DNA of 64,000 nucleotides from JAGHEK01 sp044426235 (lineage in GTDB: Bacteria > Bacillota > Clostridia > Peptostreptococcales > Peptostreptococcaceae), in the NCBI GenBank assembly GCA_044426235.1, contig JAWXUS010000001.1, positions 124,001-188,000 on the forward strand, given 5' to 3'. Below are positions 31,848-40,504 of this stretch, piece after piece. Position numbers and translations under genes: made by a program. The notes under the pieces are model-generated. The model ran no database searches and had not been told where the DNA came from. It saw only the letters and a list, made by a program, of their open reading frames with translations. Within the stretch, counting starts at the first letter, position 1. Every line of letters begins with the position of its first letter.

Positions 31848-34487
31848 CTATTTCTTTTGAGATTTTAATACATTAACTACGGCATCTAACACTTCATCAG
31901 CCTTAGTTGTATCAGGTGCTCCGGCTTGTGCCATATTTGGACGACCTCCACCTTTACCTCCTGCTATAGTTGAAATTTCTTTTACTATGTTTCCACAGTG
32001 AACTCCACATTCAACTGCATCTTTTGATGCACTTGCAACAATATTTAACTTATCTTCTAAAACATTTGCTAATACTACAACTCCAGAAGATAACTTATCT
32101 CTTAAATTATCGCAAACTTCTTTTAATGTATTCATATCCATTCCATCAAATTTAGCAGTTATTAAATTTATTCCATTAACATCAACTTTAGTATCAACTA
32201 AACTCTCAACAGATTTTAAACTCATAGAAGTTTTTAAATCTTTAAGTTCTTTTTGTATAGATTTATTTTCATCAACTAAAGATAATACTCTTTGACTTAA
32301 TGAATCCTCTTTAGTTTTTAAGTTTTTACAAACTTCATTTATTAACTCTTCTTTGCTATTTAAATATTCATAAACAGCTTTTCCAGTTATAGCTTCAATT
32401 CTTCTAACCCCTGATGCAACTCCACTTTCAGAAATTATCTTAAACATTCCAACTTGAGAAGTATTATTTAAATGAGTTCCTCCACAAAGTTCAACCGAGA
32501 AATCTCCAATACTTACAACACGAACAGAATCTCCGTATTTTTCACCAAATAATGCCATAGCACCTTTTTTCTTAGCATCATTTATATTCATAACTTCTGA
32601 ATCTAAACTTATTGCATCAAGTATAACATCATTTACTTTTTTCTCAATTAAAGATATTTCTTCTTTAGTTATAGCTTCAAAATGAGTAACATCAAATCTT
32701 AATCTATCTTTATTCACTAATGAACCTGCTTGATTTACGTGATCTCCTAAAACATCTTTTAATACTTTATGAAGTATGTGAGTTGTTGTATGATTTCTTG
32801 CAGATGCCATTCTATCTTCTTTTGAAACTTCAAGAATTAATTTATCAGAAACCTTTATTTCCTTAGATAATTCTACAAAATGCTTTATAGTATCATTTGG
32901 ACCTTTTTTAGTTTCAATAACAGTTCCAACAACTTCATCATTATCATTTAATAATAAACCAGTATCTCCTGCTTGACCCCCACCTTCTGGATAAAACGGT
33001 GTTTTATCAAGTATTACTATACAATTTCCATTTGAAACTTCATCAACTAAATTATTTTCGTAAACTAAAGCCTTAACCTCTCCAGTTAAACCTAATTTTT
33101 CATATCCTTCAAATGTAGACTTTATACTTTTGTCAAGGTCTGATACTGCATCTTCAACCCAACCATCAACGTCCATATTAGCTCTTGCATCTCTTGCAGT
33201 TTTTCTTTGGTGTTCCATTTCAGATTTAAATCCATCTTCGTCAATTTTTAAGTTTTCTTCTTCAAGAATTTCTTTAGTTAAATCAACTGGGAAACCATAA
33301 GTATCATATAATTTAAATGCATTTTCTCCACTTAAAGTATCTTTATTATTATCTTTTAATTCCTTTATATATGAAGATAATATTTCTGTTCCATTATCTA
33401 TAGTTTCATTGAATTTTTCTTCTTCAATTTTTATAACTTTTTGTATATAATCTCTTTTTTCAACAAGTTCAGGATAAGCCTCTCCACTAACTTTTATAAC
33501 TTCATCAACTAAAGTGAATAAGAATGAATCTTTCATTCCAAGTAGTTTAGCATTTCTAGCCGCACGTCTTAAAAGCCTTCTTAAAACGTAACCTCTACCT
33601 TCATTTGAAGGAAGTACTCCATCTGCAACTAAGAAACTAACACTTCTTATATGATCTGTTATTATTCTTATTGATTTATCATTTTTAGCATCTGTTCCAT
33701 AAATATAATTAGTTATTTTACAAACTGAATCTAGTATATGCTTAATAGTATCAACTTCAAATATAGTATCAACATTTTGCATTATACAAGCCATTCTTTC
33801 AAGTCCCATACCCGTATCAATGTTCTTGTTTTTTAATTCTTCATAAGTTCCTTCTTCAGTTTTATTAAACTCTGCAAAAACGTGATTCCAAAACTCTAAG
33901 TATCTATCACAGTCACACCCTGGTTGACAATTTGGATTATCACACCCATATTCTTCACCTCTATCAAAGTGAATTTCTGAACAAGGACCACAAGCTCCAA
34001 CACCTATTTCCCAGAAGTTATCTTCTTTTCCAAGTCTAACTAATCGTTCTTTTGGAATATTTAATTTCTTTTCCCAAATTTCATAAGCTTCGTCATCTTC
34101 TTCATAAACACTAACCCATATTTTATCAACAGGCATATTTAAATGTTTAGTTACAAATTCATATCCCCACTCTAAAGTTTGTTCCTTGAAATAATCGCCA
34201 AATGAGAAGTTTCCAAGCATCTCAAAAAGTGTAGCATGTCTTGCAGTTACTCCAACATTTTCGATATCTCCAGTTCTTATACACTTTTGACAAGTAGTCA
34301 TTCTACTACTTGGCGGTGTTTCAACTCCTGTAAAATAGTTTTTAAGTGGTGCCATACCTGCATTTATTAAAAGTAAACTATTATCATTATGTGGTACTAA
34401 AGGAAAACTAGGTTGTACTAAATGACCTTTCTCCTCAAAAAACTTCAAGAACTTACCTCTTATTTCATTAAGCCCCATCTTTTGCAT
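31848..34487 (-). CDS. alaS: Alanine--tRNA ligase
   Basis: The 879-residue class II synthetase attaches alanine to tRNA-Ala. Motif 1 region is LVPHNDNSLLLINAGMAPLKN, and motif 2 is near RMTTCQKCIRTGDIENVG. The zinc-containing editing domain has HTTTHILHKVL and the later C-G-G-T-H-L site. A C-terminal DHHA1 domain ends with the Gly-rich GGKGGGRPNMAQAG. All domains are complete. The ATG follows TAGGAGG. No T-box leader is visible in the short region before it. It heads the alaS-ireB-membrane protein-ruvX operon. Confidence 0.97.
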   Translation of the reverse strand: MQKMGLNEIRGKFLKFFEEKGHLVQPSFPLVPHNDNSLLLINAGMAPLKNYFTGVETPPSSRMTTCQKCIRTGDIENVGVTARHATLFEMLGNFSFGDYFKEQTLEWGYEFVTKHLNMPVDKIWVSVYEEDDEAYEIWEKKLNIPKERLVRLGKEDNFWEIGVGACGPCSEIHFDRGEEYGCDNPNCQPGCDCDRYLEFWNHVFAEFNKTEEGTYEELKNKNIDTGMGLERMACIMQNVDTIFEVDTIKHILDSVCKITNYIYGTDAKNDKSIRIITDHIRSVSFLVADGVLPSNEGRGYVLRRLLRRAARNAKLLGMKDSFLFTLVDEVIKVSGEAYPELVEKRDYIQKVIKIEEEKFNETIDNGTEILSSYIKELKDNNKDTLSGENAFKLYDTYGFPVDLTKEILEEENLKIDEDGFKSEMEHQRKTARDARANMDVDGWVEDAVSDLDKSIKSTFEGYEKLGLTGEVKALVYENNLVDEVSNGNCIVILDKTPFYPEGGGQAGDTGLLLNDNDEVVGTVIETKKGPNDTIKHFVELSKEIKVSDKLILEVSKEDRMASARNHTTTHILHKVLKDVLGDHVNQAGSLVNKDRLRFDVTHFEAITKEEISLIEKKVNDVILDAISLDSEVMNINDAKKKGAMALFGEKYGDSVRVVSIGDFSVELCGGTHLNNTSQVGMFKIISESGVASGVRRIEAITGKAVYEYLNSKEELINEVCKNLKTKEDSLSQRVLSLVDENKSIQKELKDLKTSMSLKSVESLVDTKVDVNGINLITAKFDGMDMNTLKEVCDNLRDKLSSGVVVLANVLEDKLNIVASASKDAVECGVHCGNIVKEISTIAGGKGGGRPNMAQAGAPDTTKADEVLDAVVNVLKSQKK

Positions 34488-34591
34488 ATTATGCCTCCTA
34501 GATTGTATTTAAAAATTTATTAGTAAATTTATTCGATAATTTGTTTTAAATTACATTATATTACTATTTAATATTACTAAAGTTTAGCTAA

Positions 34592-35671
34592 TTAATCAAT
34601 AGATTTATCGATTATTGCACCACCTAAAACTTTATCATTATCATACATAACAACTGATTGACCTTTAGTTATAGCTCTTTGTGGTTCATCAAAAACAACT
34701 TTTATAGTTTCACCATCAATTTTTGTAAGAGTAGCAGGTGATATTTTAGCAGAATACCTATGTTTTGCAGTTATTCTCATTTCACCTTTAATATCATCTA
34801 TTGAAATTAAATTAAAGTCTTTTGCCAATAGTCCTCTTTTAAATATGTCTTCATTATCTCCAAGGATTATAGTATTTTTTATTGGATCTATATCAACAAC
34901 AAACATAGGTTTTCCAAATGTAATTCCAAGGCCTTTTCTCTGACCGATTGTATAATTTATTATACCTTTATGCTTACCTAAAATATTTCCATTAGTATCT
35001 ACAAAATATCCTTCTTCAATCCTCTTTTTAGAATGTTTTTTTACATATCCTGCATAATCATTATCTTTTACGAAACAAATTTCTTGACTATCTGGCTTAT
35101 TATGCACTTCAATTCCAATTTCTTTTGCAATCTCACGAACCTTGTCTTTTTCATACTCTCCAATCGGAAGTAATGTATGTTTTAATTGCTCTTGAGTTAA
35201 ATTATATAGTGCATAAGTTTGATCTTTTTTTTCTGTAACAGACTTTCTAAGTTGATATCTTTCTCCATCAAAATCTATCTTAGCATAATGCCCAGTAGCC
35301 ACATAATCACATCCTAATTGACGTGCTTTATTATAGAAATCTTCAAATTTTATATGCTTATTACAAGCTATGCACGGATTAGGTGTTCTTCCGTTTAAAT
35401 ATTCATCTATAAATGGTTCTATAACTTTTTCTTTAAATACTTGACTAAAATTTAATACATAAAAAGGAATATCTAGCCTTTCACAAACCTTTCTCGCATC
35501 ATTTACTGCAGATTCCGAACAACAACCTCCATCAAGTTCTAATAAATTATCTTCTCCATCTTGCCAAAGTTTCATTGTAACGCCAATAACTTCATATCCT
35601 TGTTGTTTTAAAAGATATGCAGCAACCGAACTATCAACTCCACCACTCATTCCTATCATTACTTTTTTCAT
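34592..35671 (-). CDS. mnmA: tRNA-specific 2-thiouridylase MnmA
   Basis: The 359-residue enzyme adds the 2-thio group to wobble uridine of Lys, Glu and Gln tRNAs. It has the PP-loop GMSGGVDSSVAAYLL, the catalytic Cys pair in PNPCIACNKHIKF and SQEICFVKDNDY, plus YTIGQRKGLGI and a C-terminal beta barrel. Sulfur comes from the cysteine desulfurase encoded just upstream (36255). The ATG follows AAAGGAG. It forms the end of the rrf2-iscS-iscU-mnmA cluster. Confidence 0.97.
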   Translation of the reverse strand: MKKVMIGMSGGVDSSVAAYLLKQQGYEVIGVTMKLWQDGEDNLLELDGGCCSESAVNDARKVCERLDIPFYVLNFSQVFKEKVIEPFIDEYLNGRTPNPCIACNKHIKFEDFYNKARQLGCDYVATGHYAKIDFDGERYQLRKSVTEKKDQTYALYNLTQEQLKHTLLPIGEYEKDKVREIAKEIGIEVHNKPDSQEICFVKDNDYAGYVKKHSKKRIEEGYFVDTNGNILGKHKGIINYTIGQRKGLGITFGKPMFVVDIDPIKNTIILGDNEDIFKRGLLAKDFNLISIDDIKGEMRITAKHRYSAKISPATLTKIDGETIKVVFDEPQRAITKGQSVVMYDNDKVLGGAIIDKSID

Positions 35672-35730
35672 TAGTTCGCTCCTTTTAGTTTGTTTACTCT
35701 ATTTTAATATTTTTTACTTTAAAATACAAT

Positions 35731-35755
35731 ATCCCTTTTAAATTTTAAAAGGGAT
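35731..35755. repeat. Perfect 12-bp palindrome between iscU and mnmA
   Basis: ATCCCTTTTAAA and TTTAAAAGGGAT flank a single T. In RNA this forms a strong hairpin between the iscU stop and the mnmA start, but no T-run follows, so it could be an mRNA-stability element, a processing site or an operator rather than a terminator. Confidence 0.6.
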
Positions 35756-35768
35756 AGGATAAATCTAT

Positions 35769-36230
35769 TTACATTTCATCTAAAACATGTGATATATCGT
35801 GGTGATGATCGTGATCATCATCTGCAACAAATCCTTCAAGTTCTGGGATTACAACGTTATGATTTTTACAGTAATCAACTAAAGCTGATTTTATTGCTTG
35901 TTCTGCAAGTACTGAACAGTGAATTTTTACTGGTGGTAAACCATCTAATGCTTCAACAACTGCTTTATTTGTAACATCTAATGCTTCAAATATAGTTTTT
36001 CCTTTTACCATTTCAGTTGATATTGATGAACTTGCTATTGCAGATCCACAACCAAAAGTCATAAATTTAACGTCATTTATTATTTTTGTTTCTTCATCTA
36101 TATCAAGATATATTCTCATTATATCTCCACATTTTGCATTCCCAACTTCTCCAACTCCACTTGGATTTTCTATCTCTCCAACATTTCTTGGATTCATAAA
36201 GTGATCCATTACTTTTTCGCTATATTGCAT
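35769..36230 (-). CDS. iscU: Fe-S cluster scaffold protein IscU/NifU-like
   Basis: The 153-residue scaffold assembles iron-sulfur clusters from sulfur supplied by IscS. Cluster ligand cysteines are in GNAKCGDIM, MTFGCGSAIASSS and KIHCSVLAEQAI. It is followed by a tail that is unusual in composition, ADDDHDHHHDISHVL, probably metal-binding. The ATG follows CTAGGAGG. It sits 24 bases after iscS in the rrf2-iscS-iscU operon. Confidence 0.95.
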   Translation of the reverse strand: MQYSEKVMDHFMNPRNVGEIENPSGVGEVGNAKCGDIMRIYLDIDEETKIINDVKFMTFGCGSAIASSSISTEMVKGKTIFEALDVTNKAVVEALDGLPPVKIHCSVLAEQAIKSALVDYCKNHNVVIPELEGFVADDDHDHHHDISHVLDEM

Positions 36231-36254
36231 GTTAATTTCCTCCTAGTTTTTCAA

Positions 36255-37445
36255 TTAATTATTAGTTTTTTCTTCTTTTAGTTTATTTAAATAAAGTGGT
36301 GACATACTTCTTAGCTTTTGAATTACATCTGGTAATTTTTCTATTATATAATCTATATCTTCATATGTTGTAAAATCTCCAACTGATAATCTTAAAGATC
36401 CATGTGCTATTTCATGTGGAAGTCCTATTGCCATTAAAACGTGAGATGGATCAAGAGAACCTGATGTACAAGCAGAACCACTACTTGCAGCTATTCCTAA
36501 CATATCAAGCATTAATAATATTCCTTCACCTTCTATAAATTCAAATGATAAATTTATATTTCCTGGAAGTCTATGTTCCATAGTTCCATTTATTATAGTG
36601 TATGGTATTTTTTCAGTAAGCTCTTTAGCAAGTCTATCTCTTTTTTCTGTTAACTGAGATATATGACTATCCATATTTTCAACTGCTAATTCACAAGCCT
36701 TAGCATATCCAACTATTGCAGGTATATTTTCAGTTCCAGCTCTTCTTCTTCTTTCTTGCGCTCCACCATGAATCATTGGGTGAAGTCTAACTCCAGTTCT
36801 TATATATAATGCACCTATTCCTTTTGGTCCATATATTTTGTGTGATGACATACTCATTAAATCAATATTTAATTCTTTAACATCTATCTTAACACTTCCA
36901 GCTGCTTGCACCGCATCTGTATGGAATATTATTTTGTGATCTTTTGCAATTTGTCCTATTTCTTTTATAGGTTGAATAGTTCCTATTTCATTATTTGCAA
37001 ACATTATACTTATAAGAATTGTAGTTTCTTTTATTGCAGATAACACATCACTTGGATTTACTCTTCCGTACTTATCAACATCAAGATACGTTACTTCAAA
37101 TCCGTGATTTTTCTCTAAATATTCACATATGTGCAGTATTCCGTGATGCTCAACTTTTGAAGTTATTATATGGTTTCCTTTTTCTTTAAGTGCGAAAGCA
37201 ACTCCTTGAATTGCCCAGTTATCACTTTCAGTTCCACCAGCTGTGAAATAAATTTCATTGGCCTTAGCACCAACCATGTTTGCAACTGTCTCTCTTGATT
37301 TTGTTAAAACTGCTTTCACTTCACGACCAAAACTATGTGCACTAGATGCATTTCCAAAGTTTTGTGTGAAATATGGCATCATTTCGTCTACTACTTCTTG
37401 TTTTACTGGCGTTGTCGCCGAATAATCCATATAAATTCTTTTCAT
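36255..37445 (-). CDS. iscS: Cysteine desulfurase (NifS/IscS)
   Basis: The 396-residue PLP enzyme removes sulfur from cysteine for Fe-S cluster assembly and tRNA thiolation. N-terminal MDYSATTPV, PLP contacts EVEHHG-like KVEHHGIL and HTDAVQAAG, the PLP lysine in SMSSHKIYGPKG and the active-site cysteine loop SSGSACTSGS are all present. In organisms with selenium metabolism such enzymes can also release selenium from selenocysteine. The ATG follows GGAGATAATT, one base after the rrf2 stop. Confidence 0.97.
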   Translation of the reverse strand: MKRIYMDYSATTPVKQEVVDEMMPYFTQNFGNASSAHSFGREVKAVLTKSRETVANMVGAKANEIYFTAGGTESDNWAIQGVAFALKEKGNHIITSKVEHHGILHICEYLEKNHGFEVTYLDVDKYGRVNPSDVLSAIKETTILISIMFANNEIGTIQPIKEIGQIAKDHKIIFHTDAVQAAGSVKIDVKELNIDLMSMSSHKIYGPKGIGALYIRTGVRLHPMIHGGAQERRRRAGTENIPAIVGYAKACELAVENMDSHISQLTEKRDRLAKELTEKIPYTIINGTMEHRLPGNINLSFEFIEGEGILLMLDMLGIAASSGSACTSGSLDPSHVLMAIGLPHEIAHGSLRLSVGDFTTYEDIDYIIEKLPDVIQKLRSMSPLYLNKLKEEKTNN

Positions 37446-37446
37446 T

Positions 37447-37899
37447 TTAATTATCTCCTATTTCTAATATATTAGTCAAATCTATATTATTTTTATTATA
37501 ATCATTTATCATATCTTGAAGATTTATATCATTTATAACATCTTCAATACCTTTTTTAACTTTCTCCCAAACAGCTTTAGTTACACAAGTATTTGAGTTT
37601 TTACAAGCATCTTCATCTATTATACAAGCAGATAATGAAACCGGTCCTTCAAGTGCTATTAATATATCACCAACTGTAATATCTATTGGATCTTTAGCAA
37701 GCAAATAGCCACCTTGTGCTCCTCTAATACTTTTTATAAAACCCTTTTTTCTTAGAGTTCTAAATAATTGTTCTAAGTATTGTTCAGATATATTTTGATT
37801 TTTTGCTATTTGTTTTATAGACACAGGTCCGTTCATACTACTTATTGAAAGCTCAAACATAGCTTTTAAGCCGTATCTCCCTTTTGTTGATAACTTCAT
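37447..37899 (-). CDS. Rrf2-family transcriptional regulator (IscR-like)
   Basis: The 150-residue winged-helix protein has MKLSTKGRYGLKAMFELS, IAKNQNISEQYLEQLFRTL and IRGAQGGYLLAKDP, typical of Rrf2/IscR. Three cysteines in ACIIDEDACKNSNTC are positioned to hold an Fe-S cluster. It precedes iscS and iscU and likely senses Fe-S status to control the operon, including itself. An imperfect palindrome lies just upstream of its promoter. The ATG follows AAAGGTGATAAA. Confidence 0.93.
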   Translation of the reverse strand: MKLSTKGRYGLKAMFELSISSMNGPVSIKQIAKNQNISEQYLEQLFRTLRKKGFIKSIRGAQGGYLLAKDPIDITVGDILIALEGPVSLSACIIDEDACKNSNTCVTKAVWEKVKKGIEDVINDINLQDMINDYNKNNIDLTNILEIGDN

Positions 37900-37938
37900 T
37901 TTATCACCTTTATAATAAAAAACATTTATTTGTTTTAG

Positions 37939-37967
37939 ATTTTATTATACCATAGTAAATTTGTCAA
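37939..37967 (-). promoter_or_regulatory. Promoter of the rrf2-isc operon
   Basis: On the minus strand TTGACA (37962-37967) and TAAAAT (37939-37944) are separated by 17 bp, about 40-70 bp before the rrf2 ATG. Confidence 0.8.
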
Positions 37968-37976
37968 GATTTAATT

Positions 37977-37993
37977 CATACTAAATTACTATG
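37977..37993. promoter_or_regulatory. Imperfect palindrome upstream of the isc promoter
   Basis: CATACTAAATTACTATG is a 17-bp near-palindrome nine bases upstream of the -35 element. The related half-site TACTATGG occurs inside the promoter spacer. It is a candidate binding site for the Rrf2 regulator encoded downstream; this is inference from position and symmetry. Confidence 0.4.
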
Positions 37994-38076
37994 TTTTATT
38001 TATACCTGGTATTTAGCATCTTAAACATAAAATTTTATTTTTTTGTAAATTTATATTATTATATTAAAATATAGTA

Positions 38077-38103
38077 AAAAGTGTTAGTATTTCTAACACT
38101 TTT
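38077..38103 (-). terminator. Terminator of the pcp operon
   Basis: AAAAGTGTTAG and CTAACACTTTT form an 11-bp stem around a five-base loop, followed by a T-run on the minus strand. It lies just after the pyroglutamyl-peptidase stop codon. Confidence 0.93.
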
Positions 38104-38109
38104 CAAATA

Positions 38110-38751
38110 TTAGTGAGTTTGTCCACCAATAATTTTTATATCTTTATCATGAATTGTGCAAGCCTCAAGTGCAAATTCAATCCCTTTTACTATTTCATCA
38201 AGCGACATATAAGGCATATCATTTTTATTTATTACTTGACTTGTAGTATATGGTATATGCATAAATCCACCCTTGATATTTGGATATTTTTTATCTATTA
38301 AATACATTATTCCATACATTACGTGATTACAAACAAAAGTTCCTGCAGTGTTTGATAAGCTAGCAGGTATATAATTCTTTTTCATATTTTCAACCATTGC
38401 TTTAACTGGTAGATTTGTGAAATAAGCATTTTCTCCATCAGGTCTTATCTTTTCATCTATTATTTGATTTCCTTCATTATCAGGTATTCTAAAATCATTA
38501 ATATTTATTGCAACTCTTTCTGGTGTCATATCAAATCTACCACCTGCTTGTCCTATTGACAAAACAATGTCTGGTGAATGGATTTCTATCGCTTTTTCAA
38601 TTTCTTCAAGTGACTTTTCAACAACAGTCGGTATAGTTATTTTTATAACTTCGGCTCCGTTAATTTCAGTTTTAACTTTTTTAACTGCCTCTTGTGCAGG
38701 GTTTATAATTTCTCCACCAAATGGATCAAATCCTGTTAATAGTATTTTCAT
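38110..38751 (-). CDS. pcp: Pyroglutamyl-peptidase I
   Basis: The 213-residue C15 cysteine peptidase removes N-terminal pyroglutamate from peptides. Start TGFDPFGGEIINPAQEA and SIGQAGGRFDMTPERVAIN (with the catalytic Glu region), the catalytic Cys in NTAGTFVCNHVMYG and the catalytic His in GGFMHIPYT are all visible. It is cytoplasmic. The ATG follows AAAGGAG. It is the last gene of an operon with the DUF969 and DUF979 membrane proteins, which suggests that these import pyroglutamyl peptides or 5-oxoproline. Confidence 0.96.
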   Translation of the reverse strand: MKILLTGFDPFGGEIINPAQEAVKKVKTEINGAEVIKITIPTVVEKSLEEIEKAIEIHSPDIVLSIGQAGGRFDMTPERVAININDFRIPDNEGNQIIDEKIRPDGENAYFTNLPVKAMVENMKKNYIPASLSNTAGTFVCNHVMYGIMYLIDKKYPNIKGGFMHIPYTTSQVINKNDMPYMSLDEIVKGIEFALEACTIHDKDIKIIGGQTH

Positions 38752-38763
38752 AATTATTCTCCT

Positions 38764-39702
38764 TTATACATTAAATCCTAAGAAATACATAAGTAATATA
38801 TGTATTATTAATAAAACTATTGCAACTGGTGCTTGATATTTTATAACATCATATTGATTTTTCATTTCAAGAAGTGCAGAAGGCACTATATTAAAGTTTG
38901 CAGCCATTGGTGTTAAAAGTGTTCCGCAGTATCCTGCAGTAAGTGCTAATGCTCCAACTATTGCAGGATTTGCTCCTTGACTTAAAACGAATGGTACTCC
39001 AATTCCTGCAGTAATTACTGCAAATGCCGCAAATGCATTACCCATTATTATAGTAAATAAAGCCATTCCAACACAATATGCAACTACTCCAAAAAATTTA
39101 CTATCAACTGGAACTACTCCCGATATTATATTTGATATAACATCTCCAACTCCTGCTTGAGTAAATAATGCACCAAGTGCAACTAATACTTGAGGTAATA
39201 TACTTGAAGGCCCCATTTGTTGAAGAAGTCTTGCACTATCATCGACAGAAACCTTTGGATTTGCCTTTGTAATTTTAAATGAAGAAATTAATGCAACTAT
39301 TGCACCTGCTCCTATTGCAAATTGAGATGAAACTGAAATATCTTTAAATCCCATAGCAATAGTTACAGAAACTCCCGCTAATACTAAAGATGGTATAAAT
39401 ATTTTATTCCCAATTTTTTCAGATTGCTCTTGTCCAAATTCTTCTGTTGGTAAATCATATTTTGCAAAAACGACACTTTTTTTTACAGTTAAAAAACTAA
39501 GCAGAACAAGTATCAATCCAACAATATTTGACGGTATTAATTTCCCAAATATAAATGGAAATGATAAAAGTGTCCAAAATATTAAAGTACTAAATCTTTT
39601 GTTTCCTTCAATAGTATTAAAAGATTTAATTCCAATAACTATCATTAAAAATCCCATAAGTGCATAGAAAAAATCTAATGATAAACTCATAAACTGTTCC
39701 AT
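38764..39702 (-). CDS. DUF979 family permease
   Basis: The 312-residue membrane protein has about nine hydrophobic segments and ends with a DUF979-like block GYCGTLLTPMAANFNIVPSA. It starts two bases before the end of the DUF969 gene context and is preceded by GAGGAGAAAAT. DUF969 and DUF979 proteins occur together and near pyroglutamate or 5-oxoproline enzymes, so the pair is likely a two-part transporter; the substrate is inferred from the adjoining pcp. Confidence 0.88.
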   Translation of the reverse strand: MEQFMSLSLDFFYALMGFLMIVIGIKSFNTIEGNKRFSTLIFWTLLSFPFIFGKLIPSNIVGLILVLLSFLTVKKSVVFAKYDLPTEEFGQEQSEKIGNKIFIPSLVLAGVSVTIAMGFKDISVSSQFAIGAGAIVALISSFKITKANPKVSVDDSARLLQQMGPSSILPQVLVALGALFTQAGVGDVISNIISGVVPVDSKFFGVVAYCVGMALFTIIMGNAFAAFAVITAGIGVPFVLSQGANPAIVGALALTAGYCGTLLTPMAANFNIVPSALLEMKNQYDVIKYQAPVAIVLLIIHILLMYFLGFNV

Positions 39703-39703
39703 A

Positions 39704-40378
39704 TTATATTTTCTCCTCTTCTAGTCTTTTCATTTTGTTTTGAAGTTTAAAATCAAACATTCTACTTTGAATAAATACTACTGTAAGTGCAATAAATGCC
39801 ATTATAATGCTTGATTTTGCAATATCAATAGCCGAAACTGTATAACCTAATTCATTAAGAGTTGATGCTATAAGTAGTACTCCACTACTTCCTGCAAATA
39901 AATTTTGACCAAAGAAATTCCCGTAATTTTCAGATGCAGCAGATAAAGCTTTTATAGATTCAATGTCTTCCCCATCTAAATTTTTTCCACCTGCAGCTTG
40001 TGCCATAGGATTTATTATTGGTCTTACAAATTGTGGGTGTCCACTCATTCTAATTGATAATAGACCTGCAATTTGTCTTATGAACATATACATAGTAAAA
40101 ATTAATCCTGTTGTTAATTTTTCTATTTTTTGAATTAAAAAAACTGCCCTTTGTCTAAGCCCATACCTCTCTAATATTCCAATTACCGGTAGAGTTATCA
40201 TAAATAACGAAACCGCTCTATTTGATATAAATGAATCTCCTATTATAGTAAGTATTTCATTAGTACTAAGACCTGATACTAAACCTGTACAAATTCCAGC
40301 TAATAAGATTGTAAACAGAGTTTCTACTTTAAATAAGAATCCAAAAACTACTATTAATATACCTATTAATTTAATCAT
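39704..40378 (-). CDS. DUF969 family permease
   Basis: This 224-residue membrane protein carries the DUF969 patterns ERYGLRQRAVFLIQ, LSIRMSGHPQFVRPIINPMA and SENYGNFFGQNLF. It has six to seven hydrophobic segments. It heads the DUF969-DUF979-pcp operon, and its stop codon lies one base before the next ATG. The ATG follows AGGGGGGAG. Confidence 0.9.
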   Translation of the reverse strand: MIKLIGILIVVFGFLFKVETLFTILLAGICTGLVSGLSTNEILTIIGDSFISNRAVSLFMITLPVIGILERYGLRQRAVFLIQKIEKLTTGLIFTMYMFIRQIAGLLSIRMSGHPQFVRPIINPMAQAAGGKNLDGEDIESIKALSAASENYGNFFGQNLFAGSSGVLLIASTLNELGYTVSAIDIAKSSIIMAFIALTVVFIQSRMFDFKLQNKMKRLEEEKI

Positions 40379-40469
40379 ATTCTCCCCCCTATTTTTCCAT
40401 ATATTTTATATTTTTAATTATATATTATTTCATATATTCTGTATACAGAGTACTTTATTAATTGATAAT

Positions 40470-40498
40470 AAAAAAAGAATGATTAAAATAACCATTCT
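40470..40498 (-). terminator. Terminator after the ROK kinase gene
   Basis: AGAATGGTT and AATCATTCT form a 9-bp stem (one G-T pair) around ATTTT, followed by seven Ts on the minus strand. Confidence 0.88.
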
Positions 40499-40504
40499 CA
40501 AAAT

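Noticed and set aside
34488..34591. A T-box leader for alaS
   Set aside because: The alaS ATG is near the upstream ireB-side boundary in the opposite sense: the region upstream of the alaS start (34488-34591) is only about 100 bases and shows no T-box sequence or antiterminator hairpin.
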